From: Sclerotiophoma versabilis
Taxonomy: Eukaryota > Ascomycota > Dothideomycetes > Pleosporales > Didymellaceae
Reading direction: 5' to 3'
Length of the DNA stretch: 64,000 bases
Assembly (NCBI GenBank): GCA_012274445.1
Contig: JAAROD010000029.1
Location: forward strand, 1,364,001 to 1,428,000
The translations under genes and the position numbers were made by a program. A model generated the notes under the pieces. It did not search any database, was not told the DNA's origin, and was given only the letters and a program-made list of their open reading frames with translations. Positions within the stretch are counted from its first letter, which is position 1. The number at the start of each line of letters is the position of its first letter. This document shows, piece after piece, positions 1 to 10,427 of the stretch.

Positions 1-770
1 CTACAGTCGCCGCAAGCTGCCACTGCCCTGAAGCACCAAATTGAGCAGCTCTTCAAAGATCAAGCGCACACCAAGAAGCCTACGGCGATATTCAATCCTC
101 CACATCACAACCCCTTCAAGACATTGCCTAAAGACGTACCTGCCCGCGACAAAAGCCGCAACGATCAGCAGTCTGGAGCCTTCAACAACCGAGGCGGTGG
201 TAATTTCAACCGCTTCAACAACAGAGGCAACTTCAACAATAGAGGCAACTTCAACAACAGGGGCGGTATGGGCTATCAGAACCCTGCTGGTAACATGGGT
301 GCCCAGATGGGAGGCTACGGCGGCCAAGGAGGCATGCAAAACTTTGGCGCCAACCCTATGATGGGTGGAAATAACTTTGGAGGCGGCTTCAACCGCGGCG
401 GCAACATGATGGGTGGTGGCATGCGCGGAGGTATGAACAACCGTGGCGGTCGTGGCGGAATGGGGATGAACACCATGGGTGGAGGCATGCAGATGCCGAT
501 GGGGGGCAACATGATGATGGGAGGCGGCATGATGGGCGGCGGCATGAACATGCCCATGATGAACGGGATGGGTACGTTTAGACGGACGAGCGAGCGAGCT
601 CTACTCAACAATCCTCTGTCCAGTACAATTTGCTAACTTCCATCACAGGAGGGGCAGGTTTTGGCGGCCAACCACAATTCAACCCTGGATTTTTCCCCAA
701 CCAGCAGCAGCAGCAAGGTGGCAACGAGCATTTCAATCCCCATGGGGCTAAGCGACCACGGCCGGAGTAG
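1..770 (+). CDS. Gly/Met/Asn-rich RNA-binding protein, C-terminal part (5' end outside window)
   Basis: The reading frame is open from base 1, so the start lies upstream. Exon 1-571 is joined to 649-770 across an intron (572-648) with a GTACGT donor, a TGCTAAC branch site and an ACAG acceptor. The visible part begins with a short charged stretch (QIEQLFKDQ) and a proline/asparagine segment (FNPPHHNPFKTLPKD). It then becomes a long low-complexity tail rich in Gly, Met, Asn and Arg with many RGG/RGN steps, and ends in a poly-Gln run and KRPRPE. Such tails are typical of RRM proteins of mRNA processing; a fungal CFIm68/CPSF6-like or NonO-like RNP protein is possible. No RRM is visible here because it would lie upstream, so the family is inferred. 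The RGG steps suggest RNA binding and arginine methylation. Confidence 0.6.
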
Positions 771-2047
771 AACCCGTTAATGTCGCCCCGTAGACCGTCA
801 GTCCAGCACTTCGTTCAACGACCATCCGGGATCCATCTTTCCTTCTGGCCATACAGGCCGCGTCTCACTAACATCCATCCATCATTTGCTCCTAAACTGC
901 ATTTGCAAGCGCTCACGAAGCGCAAGAAAAAGAGGGCTCACCGCAAACGTCCAACGTTCACATGCCCCAGAAACGTAAGGCCTTCTAAAGACCCATGAGA
1001 GCGCTCCAATACCCACATTGGAGAATCCGAGCTGTGGAAGCTCAACGAGCAAGACCTGGTCATACGATGTATTTGGCACTTATTGTTCTCTCGATTGATG
1101 GCGTTCGGGGAGTCTGGTCAGCATTGTTGGAAGTTGACCCTTTCTTTTCCTCTATGTCCTCTCTCGTCCAGGGTCTTGTTGCTTTCGGACTCTGTACAAC
1201 ACCAAAATTTGTCAATTTTTAGGTGCATTTGTGTCATCGACATGCACTACGATCACACTGCAAGCCAATACAGTGCATATTCATAATTGTTATCAGCCAT
1301 GACGGGACGTAACAATGATCTTATACATATCTGCAGATAACTGTTAGACTTTGCGCATTATTCTCTCTTCACAGTTTGTGCATCCTTTGCACTGATACAA
1401 ATTCACTAGCCGGGAAAGGCACGGAGGCAGCAGATCCTTACGCCACAGCCTCGATATCTCCATCTCACAGTATCTTCTGAGTGCAGCCTCAAATACGGTC
1501 AGTGCATTTACAAAAACTGCAAGAGCTAAGGCAGGCGAACAATGGTACCACCTACATCTGTGTATACTTGGTGGAAAAACGTAAGGTTGCCCCTGGCAAT
1601 ATGGCTAAAGGCCCGCCGGGTGCCGGGACCTGCATATGAAGTATAACCGGGGTACTATGACAATCAGACGACCACCCACTATATACGACAGTCCTCCAAT
1701 GGAACCCGTCCAATACTGAAACATCGCCTCAAACATACAACACTCATGCAATCGAGTATCCCGCACCCCGGCTCCTACAGCCTTGCGCAATATCGGTAAT
1801 GGCGCAAAAGTCGAATCGAGTGGCGTTAGCGCATTTGGGAACACCAGTTCATTTATTCGGTACTATGAAGGGGTGTGGGAACCTGAGCATTGTGTCCCTG
1901 TATCGATATTGGGCTGAGATGAATCTGGTGTGGAGGCAAAGCGGCACTGCGAATGGGACAACCTTCTCATAGTCGAAAGTTATATATGTGCTCCTGGAGG
2001 CAGTCAATTGTGAGCTTCGTACATCACAAATACCTAAGATAGATATC
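771..2047. other. Intergenic, no gene seen
   Basis: About 1.3 kb between the RNA-binding protein and the GH5 gene. Only short chance frames are present. TATATAT at 1981-1987 lies 61-67 bases before the GH5 start and may be its TATA box. Confidence 0.6.
1981..1987 (+). promoter_or_regulatory. Possible TATA box of the GH5 gene
   Basis: TATATAT about 65 bases before the start codon at 2048. The spacing suits a fungal core promoter. There is no other support. Confidence 0.35.
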
Positions 2048-3955
2048 ATGGCTCGCTACACATCTGGCTTGGTGCTTGCAGGTGCCTTACTCCAAGGCGG
2101 TCTCATCAGTGCACAGGGTAGGTCAAACAACTAAACAGTATCCAGCACATGACTAACAAAGATATAGCATTACCGTCTGGGAATGTTACCGCCGTAACAT
2201 GTCCGTCGACTTCAAAGTTCAACGCCATAACGGCGGCAACCCATTTTGCCGGTATGAATCCAGGGTGGAACTTGGGAAATACGCTCGATGCCGTTGAAAC
2301 GGTATGACCCACCCTTCAGTCGAGATCAGGTATAATGACTGACACGCATACAGGAAGGCTCGTGGAACAACCCACCAGTCGTGCCCTCAACATTCGATGA
2401 TGTCAAGAAGGCCGGATTCAAGGGCATCCGCCTGCCAGTGACCTATGCGTACCATTACAAGACACAGGCGCCAGACTGGACGTTGGATCCGGTTTGGTTG
2501 CAGCGAGTATCTGATGTCCTAGATCAGATCACTTCAAGGGGTCTCTACGTAATCACCAACGTGCACCACGACAGCTGGACTTGGGCGGACTATACGCAAC
2601 CCAACGCCAACATTAGGGTTATCGAGGAGAGGTTGTACAAGACCTGGGTGCAGATCGGACAGAAGCTGGCGTGCAAGGGAGAGAAAGTCGTGAGTCGGCA
2701 TATATCTACCAGTTGAACCACACAAATTGCTAATATCTGGCAGGCATTCGAAACGATCAACGAGATCCCCGGAACCACCGAAGCACATGGAAAGGAAGTC
2801 AATAGGCTGAACAATATCATGCTCCAGGCCATCAATCAAGCTGGGGGCTTCAACCCAAAGCGAGTGGTTAACCTAGTGGGCAGCCGCGAGGACGGTGAGC
2901 AGACGAGTCTGTGGTTCGAACCGCCGGATGCGAAGTACAAAAACCCTTGGGGCATTCAGTACCACTACTACTCCCCTTACGACTTTATCTTCGCTGCCTG
3001 GGGCAAGACGACTTGGGGTTCTGATGCAGACAAGGCCACCCTCGAGGCGGACATTGCACGTGTCCGCGGCAACTTCAGCGGCATCCCTCTGATCGCCGGT
3101 GAATGGGCTGCTTCGCCTGTCGCAACTGAGACTGCTGCTCGCTGGCGATACTTTGACTTCTTTGTCCGCACAGCTGCAAAGTACAATACTTCAACTGTCC
3201 TCTGGGACAACGGCGCTGACTTTCTAAACCGCGCAACGCACCAATGGCGTGATCCTGTCGCTCTTGACATCTACCTCAACGCACAGAAAGGTATCGCGAA
3301 CGCGCTTCCCGACAGCACGACCGACGGTTCTGCAACAAGCCAGAAGAGCTCGGCCTACATTTACCACAAGAAGAACACCACCATATCTGACCAAACCCTT
3401 CCCTTCCTGTTCAACGGCAACCAGCTGCAGAAGATCAGCAACGCAGCGACCAAGAAGATCCTGACCAAGAACCAGCACTACACCGTCTCCGGCGAAAGCA
3501 TCACATTCAAGGCCTCTTTCCTCTCCACGATCCTGACACCCACAACCCCCTCTGGTTCCGTCACGAATCTGACGCTGGAATTCAACCGTGGCGCCAAACT
3601 CAATGTCGACGTGATGCAATACTCTACCCCCGTGCTGGGCCGCTCCTCTTCTGCTCTGCCTGCTACATCCTCCGATCTGCTCATCCCGATTACCTGGGCA
3701 GGCCAGAACCGACCCGCGACTGTCAAGGCTGTGCGCGCTGATGGCACGTACCTGTTCGATTCGTGGACGTCGGTACTGGGCCCGCTGCAGCAGGCCCGCA
3801 TGACGTACGGAACGTGGGACTGGGATGCAAGCAATGTCATCTTGAAGGCGAGTGTGCTGGATGCTGTCAGAGCGGCGGGACAGACGACTAAGTTTACGAT
3901 TGAGTTCTATCCCAGGGAGCCCGGGAATGTGGCAGAGTATACTATTACGGTTTGA
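2048..3955 (+). CDS. Secreted GH5 endoglucanase (cellulase) with CBM_X2 module
   Basis: Four exons: 2048-2117, 2168-2301, 2354-2689 and 2744-3955, giving 583 residues. The N-terminus is a signal peptide (MARYTSGLVLAGALLQ, ending ISAQ). The catalytic domain starts with GMNPGWNLGNTLDA, a hallmark of glycoside hydrolase family 5. It carries the acid/base Glu in TINEIPG (about E187) and the nucleophile Glu in IAGEWAAS (about E300). Residues about 385-475 resemble the CBM_X2 immunoglobulin-like module (LPFLFNGNQL, YTVSGESITF, GSVTNLTLEF). About 105 further residues (478-583) form another beta-rich region. The family hydrolyses beta-1,4-glucans or xyloglucan outside the cell. The domain style resembles subfamily GH5_4, better known from bacteria, which is inference. 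It stands alone among housekeeping genes. The start is the only ATG that gives a signal peptide. Confidence 0.88.
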
Positions 3956-4533
3956 GAGGTAGTGGGCTGAGAGTGCGAAGGGGGTTTGTATATACTTTGA
4001 TTCGTGGCTGGACTACTTTGGAGAACCTGGAAGAGAACAGATGAAAGCTCCTTTGCTGTGGAATTCGGGCTTGTCTTTTGTGTGACTATATTGTGAGGTC
4101 GGGCAACTACGTTAGTAGATGTGGTGTTGCTGTTGTTATCCATTCGACACAACGATTTTGGTATCTGAGTTGAACCATGTTGTCTTATCCATAGTGCGAG
4201 AGCTGTGCCTAAAGGCCACAGACTTCGACGACGGCAGTCAAATGCGCCCTTTGCTATAATTGGTCAGAAGTCGTTCCGGACTGACCACAGCGAGTTCTCC
4301 ACCCAAAAAAGTGCCAGCGGTCATCGTTGCACTTTGCGTCAACTTGTCCACCAGGATATGTACGCTAGAGAAACACTAAAATGCGAGATACTTCCTAATC
4401 AATCAGCTGGCCCCACTTCCCCAACCGGCGTGGCAGCATGACCTAACAAGGTAGCCACAGCGGCGAAGAGTATATAGGTACTTGCGATAGAACCTGTGTT
4501 TCTGCCAGCCACCCAGCCCGGACCTTCTACACA
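3956..4533. other. Intergenic, promoter of the acetyltransferase gene
   Basis: No gene is seen. It holds the 3' flank of the GH5 gene and the upstream region of the O-acetyltransferase. Confidence 0.6.
4471..4476 (+). promoter_or_regulatory. TATA box candidate for the acetyltransferase gene
   Basis: TATATA 58 bases upstream of the ATG at 4534, in a sequence that is otherwise not AT-rich. Confidence 0.45.
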
Positions 4534-5286
4534 ATGGCAGCGACGCAGAAGAACACGCACGAGATCGCCAAGGCGCAGGCCCTCAACCACGTGCCCTGGT
4601 GCGAAGAGTACGAGAAGATGATCTCAGGCATGCTGTATTTCTCACCCCCCCCCCTGTCCAAGCGCTTGACGCATTCAAACCACAAACTCACCCAGTCCAA
4701 CAGCTACGCATCTTTCAGTCCCGAACTCAACCGCGCCCGGTACCGCGCGCGCGCCTTTGCGCACAAATTCAACACCTGGTTTCCGGACCCGTCGACCGAT
4801 CCCGACCAAGGCTTTGACGTGCTTGCCCGCGAGCGCCTGCAGCTTCTCAAGGGCATCATTGGCCGTCTGGGTGATGACGAGGTCTTCATCGAGCCCCCCT
4901 TCAACATTGACTACGGGTGCAATATCTCGCTCGGCAAGCGGTTCTACGCCAACTTCAACCTGACGATTCTGGACTGCAGTCTCGTGACTATTGGCGATCG
5001 GTGCATGTTTGGGCCGAATGTGAGTATCTTTGCGGCAACACATGAGAGCGAGGTGCAGAGCCGGAGGGAGAATATCGAGTATGGGAGGCCTGTGGTTGTC
5101 GGGGATGACTGCTGGATCGGTGGGAATGTAGTCATTCTTCCTGGTGTGACGATTGGGAGGGGCTGCACGATCGGAGCTATGAGTGTGGTAACGAAGGATA
5201 TTCCTGAGTTTAGTGTTGCTATGGGGCAGCCAGCGAAGGTGGTTAAAAGGGTTGTGTCGGTGCCTCAAGAGTACGTTGAAGAGTAA
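4534..5286 (+). CDS. Maltose/galactoside-type O-acetyltransferase (LacA/NodL family)
   Basis: Single exon, 250 residues. The N-terminus matches the maltose acetyltransferase (Mac) domain (EYEKMISGMLY, then ARYRARAF). The C-terminal two thirds is a left-handed beta helix of hexapeptide repeats (VTIGDRCMFGPNVSI, IGGNVVILPGVTIGRGC) with the catalytic His in ATHES. The family transfers acetyl from acetyl-CoA to a sugar hydroxyl in the cytosol; the physiological substrate in fungi is unknown. Relatives have about 5 residues between MLY and PEL, but here there are about 26 more, including a run of 10 C at the DNA level. An 84-base in-frame intron (4635-4718, GTATTT to TTTCAG) could remove most of this, but splicing would also delete the residues after ML, so the unspliced form is preferred. 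Confidence 0.85.
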   Translation: MAATQKNTHEIAKAQALNHVPWCEEYEKMISGMLYFSPPPLSKRLTHSNHKLTQSNSYASFSPELNRARYRARAFAHKFNTWFPDPSTDPDQGFDVLARERLQLLKGIIGRLGDDEVFIEPPFNIDYGCNISLGKRFYANFNLTILDCSLVTIGDRCMFGPNVSIFAATHESEVQSRRENIEYGRPVVVGDDCWIGGNVVILPGVTIGRGCTIGAMSVVTKDIPEFSVAMGQPAKVVKRVVSVPQEYVEE

Positions 5287-5694
5287 GCGGGGATGTGCTG
5301 GAACTAAGAATCTTGATGTGAAGTCGTATACCGAGCAAGATGAAGAGGCTAGACGATTATACTTAGATGCGCACATACCACCACCAAAATGCTCGAACAT
5401 TATGGACGTTGAGATCGACAGGGTCTAATCTGTACATGCAAGTAATGATAATTGCGGCAAGGTCGGTCCGTCTGACAAAGGCGATCGATTCGAAGCACAT
5501 CACTGCAGTACGGAAGGACGGATGAAGGCAGCTTGAAATTTTTGGGCAGATAGGCTACATGCTGCTTTTGCAGGCCTTCTACCAGTCGAAACCGTGCGGG
5601 ATATACTAAAGTCGTAGACAGCACAAGTGCCCGAAATGTCATCCCGTCATGCCCAACGCCGGTCACCCATGAATCATTCCCTGTGACGTGGAAT
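5287..5694. other. Intergenic between convergent genes
   Basis: 3' flanks of the acetyltransferase (plus strand) and ribosomal protein S9 (minus strand). No gene is seen. Confidence 0.6.
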
Positions 5695-6478
5695 TTACTC
5701 CTCGTCGTCCTCAGCGGCGTCGTCGTCACCACCCTTGTTGGCAGCGGCGGCCTTCTTCCTCCTGACACGACCGGGGCGGCCTCCACCAAAGGGCGAGGTA
5801 AGAGCGAAGTCGATGTGCTTCTGGGAGTCGAGACGGACCATGAAGGAAGGAACGTTGACGATCTGCTTGCCGACACTGCGCACTGTTAGCCATGCAATCT
5901 TTCACTATGGCGGCTCGAGGGCGACGTACCGGATGTGGCGCTGGCGGATAAGCACACGAGCGTGGTGGATGGACTTGGCAAGACCGAGCTTGTAGACGCA
6001 GGTCTGGAGACGGCGCTCCAAGAAGTCCTCAATCTTGAGGGCCAAGACGTAATCGAGCTTCATGCGGGACTCGTCGAGGACACCGACACGGACGAGACGG
6101 CGAATGAGGGCGTTACCCTCGAAAAGGCGCTTGGGGTCCTTCTCGTCGAGGGTCAAGAGCGAACTGGGGCCGGGTCAGAAATTTGCGGCCATTGTGGGCG
6201 TGTCAGCGCGACGTGTGCGCAGAGAGAGCGCTTACCGGGCAGCACGACGGATCTTGGAGAGGGTGAGCTGGACGCGCCACACCTCGCGCTTGTTGCGCAG
6301 ACCATACTCGCCGACGAGCTTGAGCTCAGTGTCCCTGTTCCTCCATTAACCAGGTGTCCCAGACGTAAGCGGAGCAAGCTCGCGCTCAGTGGCCGTGGGA
6401 TGTGAATACGTACAGACGAGCGGACTCGAAAGGACGACGGGGGACGCTGTACGTCTTCGAGTAGGAACGGGGCGCCAT
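5695..6478 (-). CDS. RPS9: 40S ribosomal protein S9 (uS4)
   Basis: Four exons on the minus strand: 6478-6414, 6334-6236, 6163-5930 and 5875-5695. They join to 192 residues, the normal length. The protein starts MAPRSYSKTYSVPRRPFE, carries the S4 RNA-binding domain (LERRLQTCVYKLGLAKSIHHARVLI, then VGKQIVNVPSFMVRLDS) and ends with an acidic tail (GGDDDAAEDDEE). It is a structural protein of the small ribosomal subunit that binds 18S rRNA and contributes to decoding fidelity. All introns have GT donors and AG acceptors and the frame is continuous across them. It is transcribed divergently from eL21, whose start lies 231 bases away. Confidence 0.96.
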
Positions 6479-6709
6479 TGTTGTTGTCGTTGGTTCAGAA
6501 GAGAAAGTTCGCTGGAGGATGATGATGTGCTGAGAATTAGAAGGTGCACTGTGCGTGCACGGACGTGGCTGCCTCCCTTGGCCAATGGCGGGCGGTGCAG
6601 GAGTGGACCGCTAAGCGAGGAAAGCGCAGCCCACGGCTCTCGAAATTCAGAACTTCAGGATAGTGCCAACCTTCAACACCACGACTAACCGCCAACACAC
6701 ACAGTCACA
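6479..6709. promoter_or_regulatory. Shared bidirectional promoter of uS4/S9 and eL21
   Basis: Only 231 bases separate the divergent start codons of two ribosomal protein genes. Both core promoters and 5' leaders must fit here. A CCAAT element lies at 6592-6596 beside a GGCGGG box. Co-regulation with other ribosomal protein genes is inferred from the arrangement. Confidence 0.7.
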
Positions 6710-7299
6710 ATGGGTCACGCAGCCGGTCTCCGCGCGGGTACGCGCTATGCGTACGTTGAGAATTGCAGGAATGGAATGCCGCCAGCCCGCTGACTGTCCG
6801 CAGCTTCTCCAGGGACTTCAAGAAGAAGGGAATGATCCCTCTCTCGACCTACCTTAAGCAGTACAAGGTCGGTGACATTGTCGATGTTGTTGCCAACGGT
6901 ACGGCCCCCGCAGTGCGCGCCCAAACTCGCGCAGAGTGCTCATAACATGCAGGTGCTGTCCAGAAGGGTATGCCCTACAAGGTCTACCACGGCAAGACTG
7001 GCATTGTCTACAACGTCACCAAGTCGTCCGTCGGTGTCATCCTCCACAAGCAGGTCGGTAACCGATACCTCGAGAAGCGCATCAACGTCCGTATCGAACA
7101 CGTCCGCCACTCCCGCTCGCGCGAGGACTTCCTCAAGCGCGTCAAGCTCAACTTCGCCAAGCAGCAGAAGGCCAAGGAGACTGGCGAGAAGCAGCAGATG
7201 AAGCGCCTCCCCGCACAGCCCCGCGAGGCCAGGACCATCAGCCTCAAGGACAACAAGCCGGAGAACATCACACCGGTACCTTACGAGACAACGATCTAA
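6710..7299 (+). CDS. RPL21: 60S ribosomal protein L21 (eL21)
   Basis: Three exons: 6710-6750, 6804-6898 and 6953-7299, 160 residues, the standard length. The start MGHAAGLRAGTRYAFSRDFK, the SH3-like core (YKVGDIVDVVANGAVQKGMP, YHGKTGIVYNVT) and the basic middle (RIEHVRHSRSREDFL) are characteristic. It is a structural protein of the large ribosomal subunit. Both introns are short (53 and 54 bases) and lie near the 5' end, as is usual in ribosomal protein genes. It is paired head-to-head with uS4/S9. Confidence 0.96.
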
Positions 7300-8328
7300 G
7301 CCCAACCGAGACGCGGAGGCTAGTCTGTGGTTAGCAAAGGCAAAATGGGAACGGATGGGCAACGGCGTGGTTTCTCGGATCTCAAACTTTTCTCTCTTCT
7401 GCACCTTCACCAGCATGGAAAGCGGCGATTTATGGTGCAGACATGGTGTGCCAACATGGCTATGAGTCACCCCTCACGCCAATGAAATATCATCCTCCAG
7501 TCCCAGTCCATACTAAATACCCATGAACATCCAGAATTGGTGCCTTGTCCGTGTTTGCTCCTTGTGTCGTTGCTCTTCCCGTTCTGTAGGATCAACTACT
7601 CACAATAGGAGAGCATGACTGTCTGACCATAATTGACTATTATTGGCAGTCCTACCAGCTGCCTGGGAGATTGACCAAATGCAAAACGCCCTGTCCTAAC
7701 ATCAGTCATCCTAACGCTGTACATATCTCAACGTTCTCAACTTGCAATAAATCGCCCATCTTCACGATACGTATTTCCAATAGACACTTGCCTTGCAGCG
7801 TTTCAATATGCGACCTTCTTCATAGACCTTCACTGGCGCATGGTGCGGTCACGGTAAAATATGTGCTCTAATCAGAGAAGTTCATCGACTACACAACCAT
7901 CCTTCCCTTTTGCCATACACAAACAAGTCGATTAAACAATAAGCCAAAGCCAAAGCCAGGATAAGCATGTACAGTAAAACGGTATAAAGTGTGGAAACAG
8001 GTCTATGCAAAAACAAAACAAGGACTTTCGAATGCACGAATAAAGGTTTACCGATGCAGTGGGAAAACTCGTTCGAGGTCCGTATCTCGTGTGTTTTTTC
8101 CATCTTCTCGACGCTCGAGCGAGGGCTTTGTGAAGTCTGCTCACTTCTGCTAAGGTCCACAACATCAGCCACAAGTAAGCGATATAAAGAAGGGTATGAA
8201 CGGAGCGACGCGAGACCACATGTTGAGGTGCTAGTCGTGTCGGCTTGTACAGAAAGGTATATGACGATGCAGGCGTATAGGGGTGCCAGTGGTGTTGCAA
8301 GCAGGGAGAGACTTGGGAATGTGTAGGA
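7300..8328. other. Intergenic between convergent eL21 and RHO3
   Basis: About 1 kb holding the two 3' untranslated regions. No additional gene was recognised. Confidence 0.6.
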
Positions 8329-9282
8329 TCATAGGATCGTACAACCGCCGCTCTTGTCCTTGCTGGTCTTAACCTGCAGAGCAACACGGGCAGCTTCTGT
8401 GAAGGCTTCGTTGACGCCGCGGTTCTTCATGGCTGAACACTCTGCCCAATGCATTAGTCGTGTGTCCAATCATGGAGGCGACTCTGTCATACCGAGATAT
8501 CGCAGGGCCTTGATCTTCTCTGCCACTCGAAGACCCTCCTCGTAGTCAATGCAAGGCTTCTCTGGCTCTGCACCCTCAGCATCGTCATCTTCGCGCTTCC
8601 TCAGATCGCATTTCAACGCGACCAGGACGAGCTTAACGTTGGGGCAGTTCTCGGCGATCTCACCGACCCACTTGGTCTCGACGTTCTCGAGCGAGTCTGG
8701 TGAATCGACGGAAAAACAGAGCATGATGGCGTGGGTGTCATCGTAGCTGAGAGATCGTAGCCTATCGAATTCCTCTTGCCCGGCGGTATCCCACAAGCTT
8801 AATTCCACATGCGTGTTGTCAATGTAGATGTCTGTCATGTTTTATTAATTAATAGATTCGTGGAATCAAAAAGATGAGACAACGAACCATGGACGTAGTT
8901 TTCTGTGCGGGCGTTAGTTCAGTCGTGTAGTGAGTTGTCCAGTCGATACTTACCAAACACTGTAGGTTCACTAAGGTAGACTGCGGTTAGCCAGGCGCGC
9001 CGGTCTCAGGGGCGCATCACTCACTATACTGTTGGGAAGTATCTACAACATCAGTCAGCAACCATACTTGGACGGTAGAATTGCAATTCAATTAACGTAC
9101 CCTCTTGTGAAGACGTTCAGTAACGATGTCTTGCCGCATGCGCCGTCGCCGCTGTCAGATGTAGGTTAGCCCGCGCTCCAATGGCTCCGGCTGCCCGCCT
9201 AACGCGTCCTCGTTCAGAGGCCAGAGACGTACAGAAGTACCAGCTTGCGCTGCACCGACTTTGTTCCACCGCACATAGGCAT
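8329..9282 (-). CDS. RHO3: Rho-family GTPase, Rho3 type
   Basis: Seven exons on the minus strand: 9282-9233, 9151-9101, 9042-9025, 8970-8954, 8902-8888, 8831-8493 and 8441-8329. They join to 200 residues with frame kept at every junction. Visible: P-loop GDGACGKTS (18-26), switch I YEPTVFENY, switch II WDTAGQEEFDRLRSLSY, the base-binding ALKCD, and a C-terminal CTIL CaaX box predicted to be geranylgeranylated. The residues ECSAMKNRGVNEAFTEAARVAL fit the Rho3 subgroup. Rho3 directs exocytosis and actin polarity at hyphal tips at the plasma membrane. Exons 3, 4 and 5 are only 18, 17 and 15 bases. An ATG at exon 6 that could be mistaken for the start straddles a splice acceptor. Confidence 0.92.
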
Positions 9283-10427
9283 CGTGAAGACTGGGAGGGT
9301 AGACTTGGCGATCAATCTGAGGTGTTGTCGGCCTACGGAGGTGTTCGCGCGCGCAGGGGTAGCACGGGGGTGGTCGGTGGTCGTGGGCGGTGCGGAGGTT
9401 GGAGCGCGAGCGTCGCACACCAGGTAGCGGTCGGCGGGGTTTGATGGTAAGTGCAGAGTGAGGTCGGAGGCGATCCAGAGCTGGGCAGGCAATGGGTTTG
9501 GTAGCGATGGCTAGGGTCGACGATCCACCAAGAGCCAGCGTTAAACCTAATCAAGGGTCAACTCAGCGACACCTCCGCGAACCATGGCCGCCTCTCCACC
9601 ATGTCTCCGCTGGAGCGAGGCGCAGTGCATTCGCTAGCACGCGCCAAACGGGCAAATGCTGGAGAGCATACTCACGATGGCTGTCGGATAAAGTGATTTT
9701 AGTGCTATCAATGCGGTGTATAGAGTTTGTCGAGGAGCGATGGATGTTGTCGCAGATTCAAGATTTAATAGATTGATGAACCAGAAGTGACGGTGCCTGG
9801 ATGATCGCAGCCAACGGCAGGCGCTGCTAGCCGGCCAATGCTAGTAAGAGCTTGACTGGGCTTGGGCGTCACCACGTGCCGGGAAACAATCGAGAAGGCT
9901 GGAGATTGCATGGCGTGCGGGCATGTACACAGTGGTTGACTGTGTCTGACATTCACATGCAGCATGTCTGTTACAGTGATGGAGGACAGTGTTGTATGTG
10001 AAAGTGCGCAGTGCAAATTGTCGCAGTGGGATGCCTCTCAGGACTGGAGTGTTAGTCGCAGTGCAGCTTTTTGGATTGGAAAGAGGCATGGAGCTAGTCA
10101 GACTGCTGTGTACCACAAACGTTCCTTTCTGCGATGACGCCGGCTGTGGAAAGGGCGTGTGGAAAGGGCATCTCCAACGTGCAGCATGGACATCGATCCG
10201 GCGCGAGGCTCCGAGCTAGCTCGCCCCACCATCGCGGGGACTGGTCGACTGTCTACCGCAGGCAACACCGCCTTGCTGAACAAACAAACCCACCTCCACC
10301 TTCACAGCAACCACTAAAGTGCCTGCAATCGATCCACTGCCATACTCTCAGCACAGCTACAGCTTCACACGCGCGCAGCAACACCTGACGACGCTTAATC
10401 CTCCACAACCACCACTCGCGCCACATC
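9283..10427. other. Intergenic between divergent RHO3 and CSN2
   Basis: About 1.1 kb containing both promoters. No gene is seen. The last 100 bases before CSN2 are a CA/CT-rich leader. Confidence 0.6.

Noticed and set aside
4675..5400. 241-residue minus-strand frame opposite the acetyltransferase
   Set aside because: Antisense shadow; the plus strand has clear hexapeptide repeats.
8470..8838. Internal ATG (MTDIYIDN) as start of the Rho gene
   Set aside because: That ATG straddles a splice acceptor; five upstream exons supply the P-loop and switch I needed for a GTPase.
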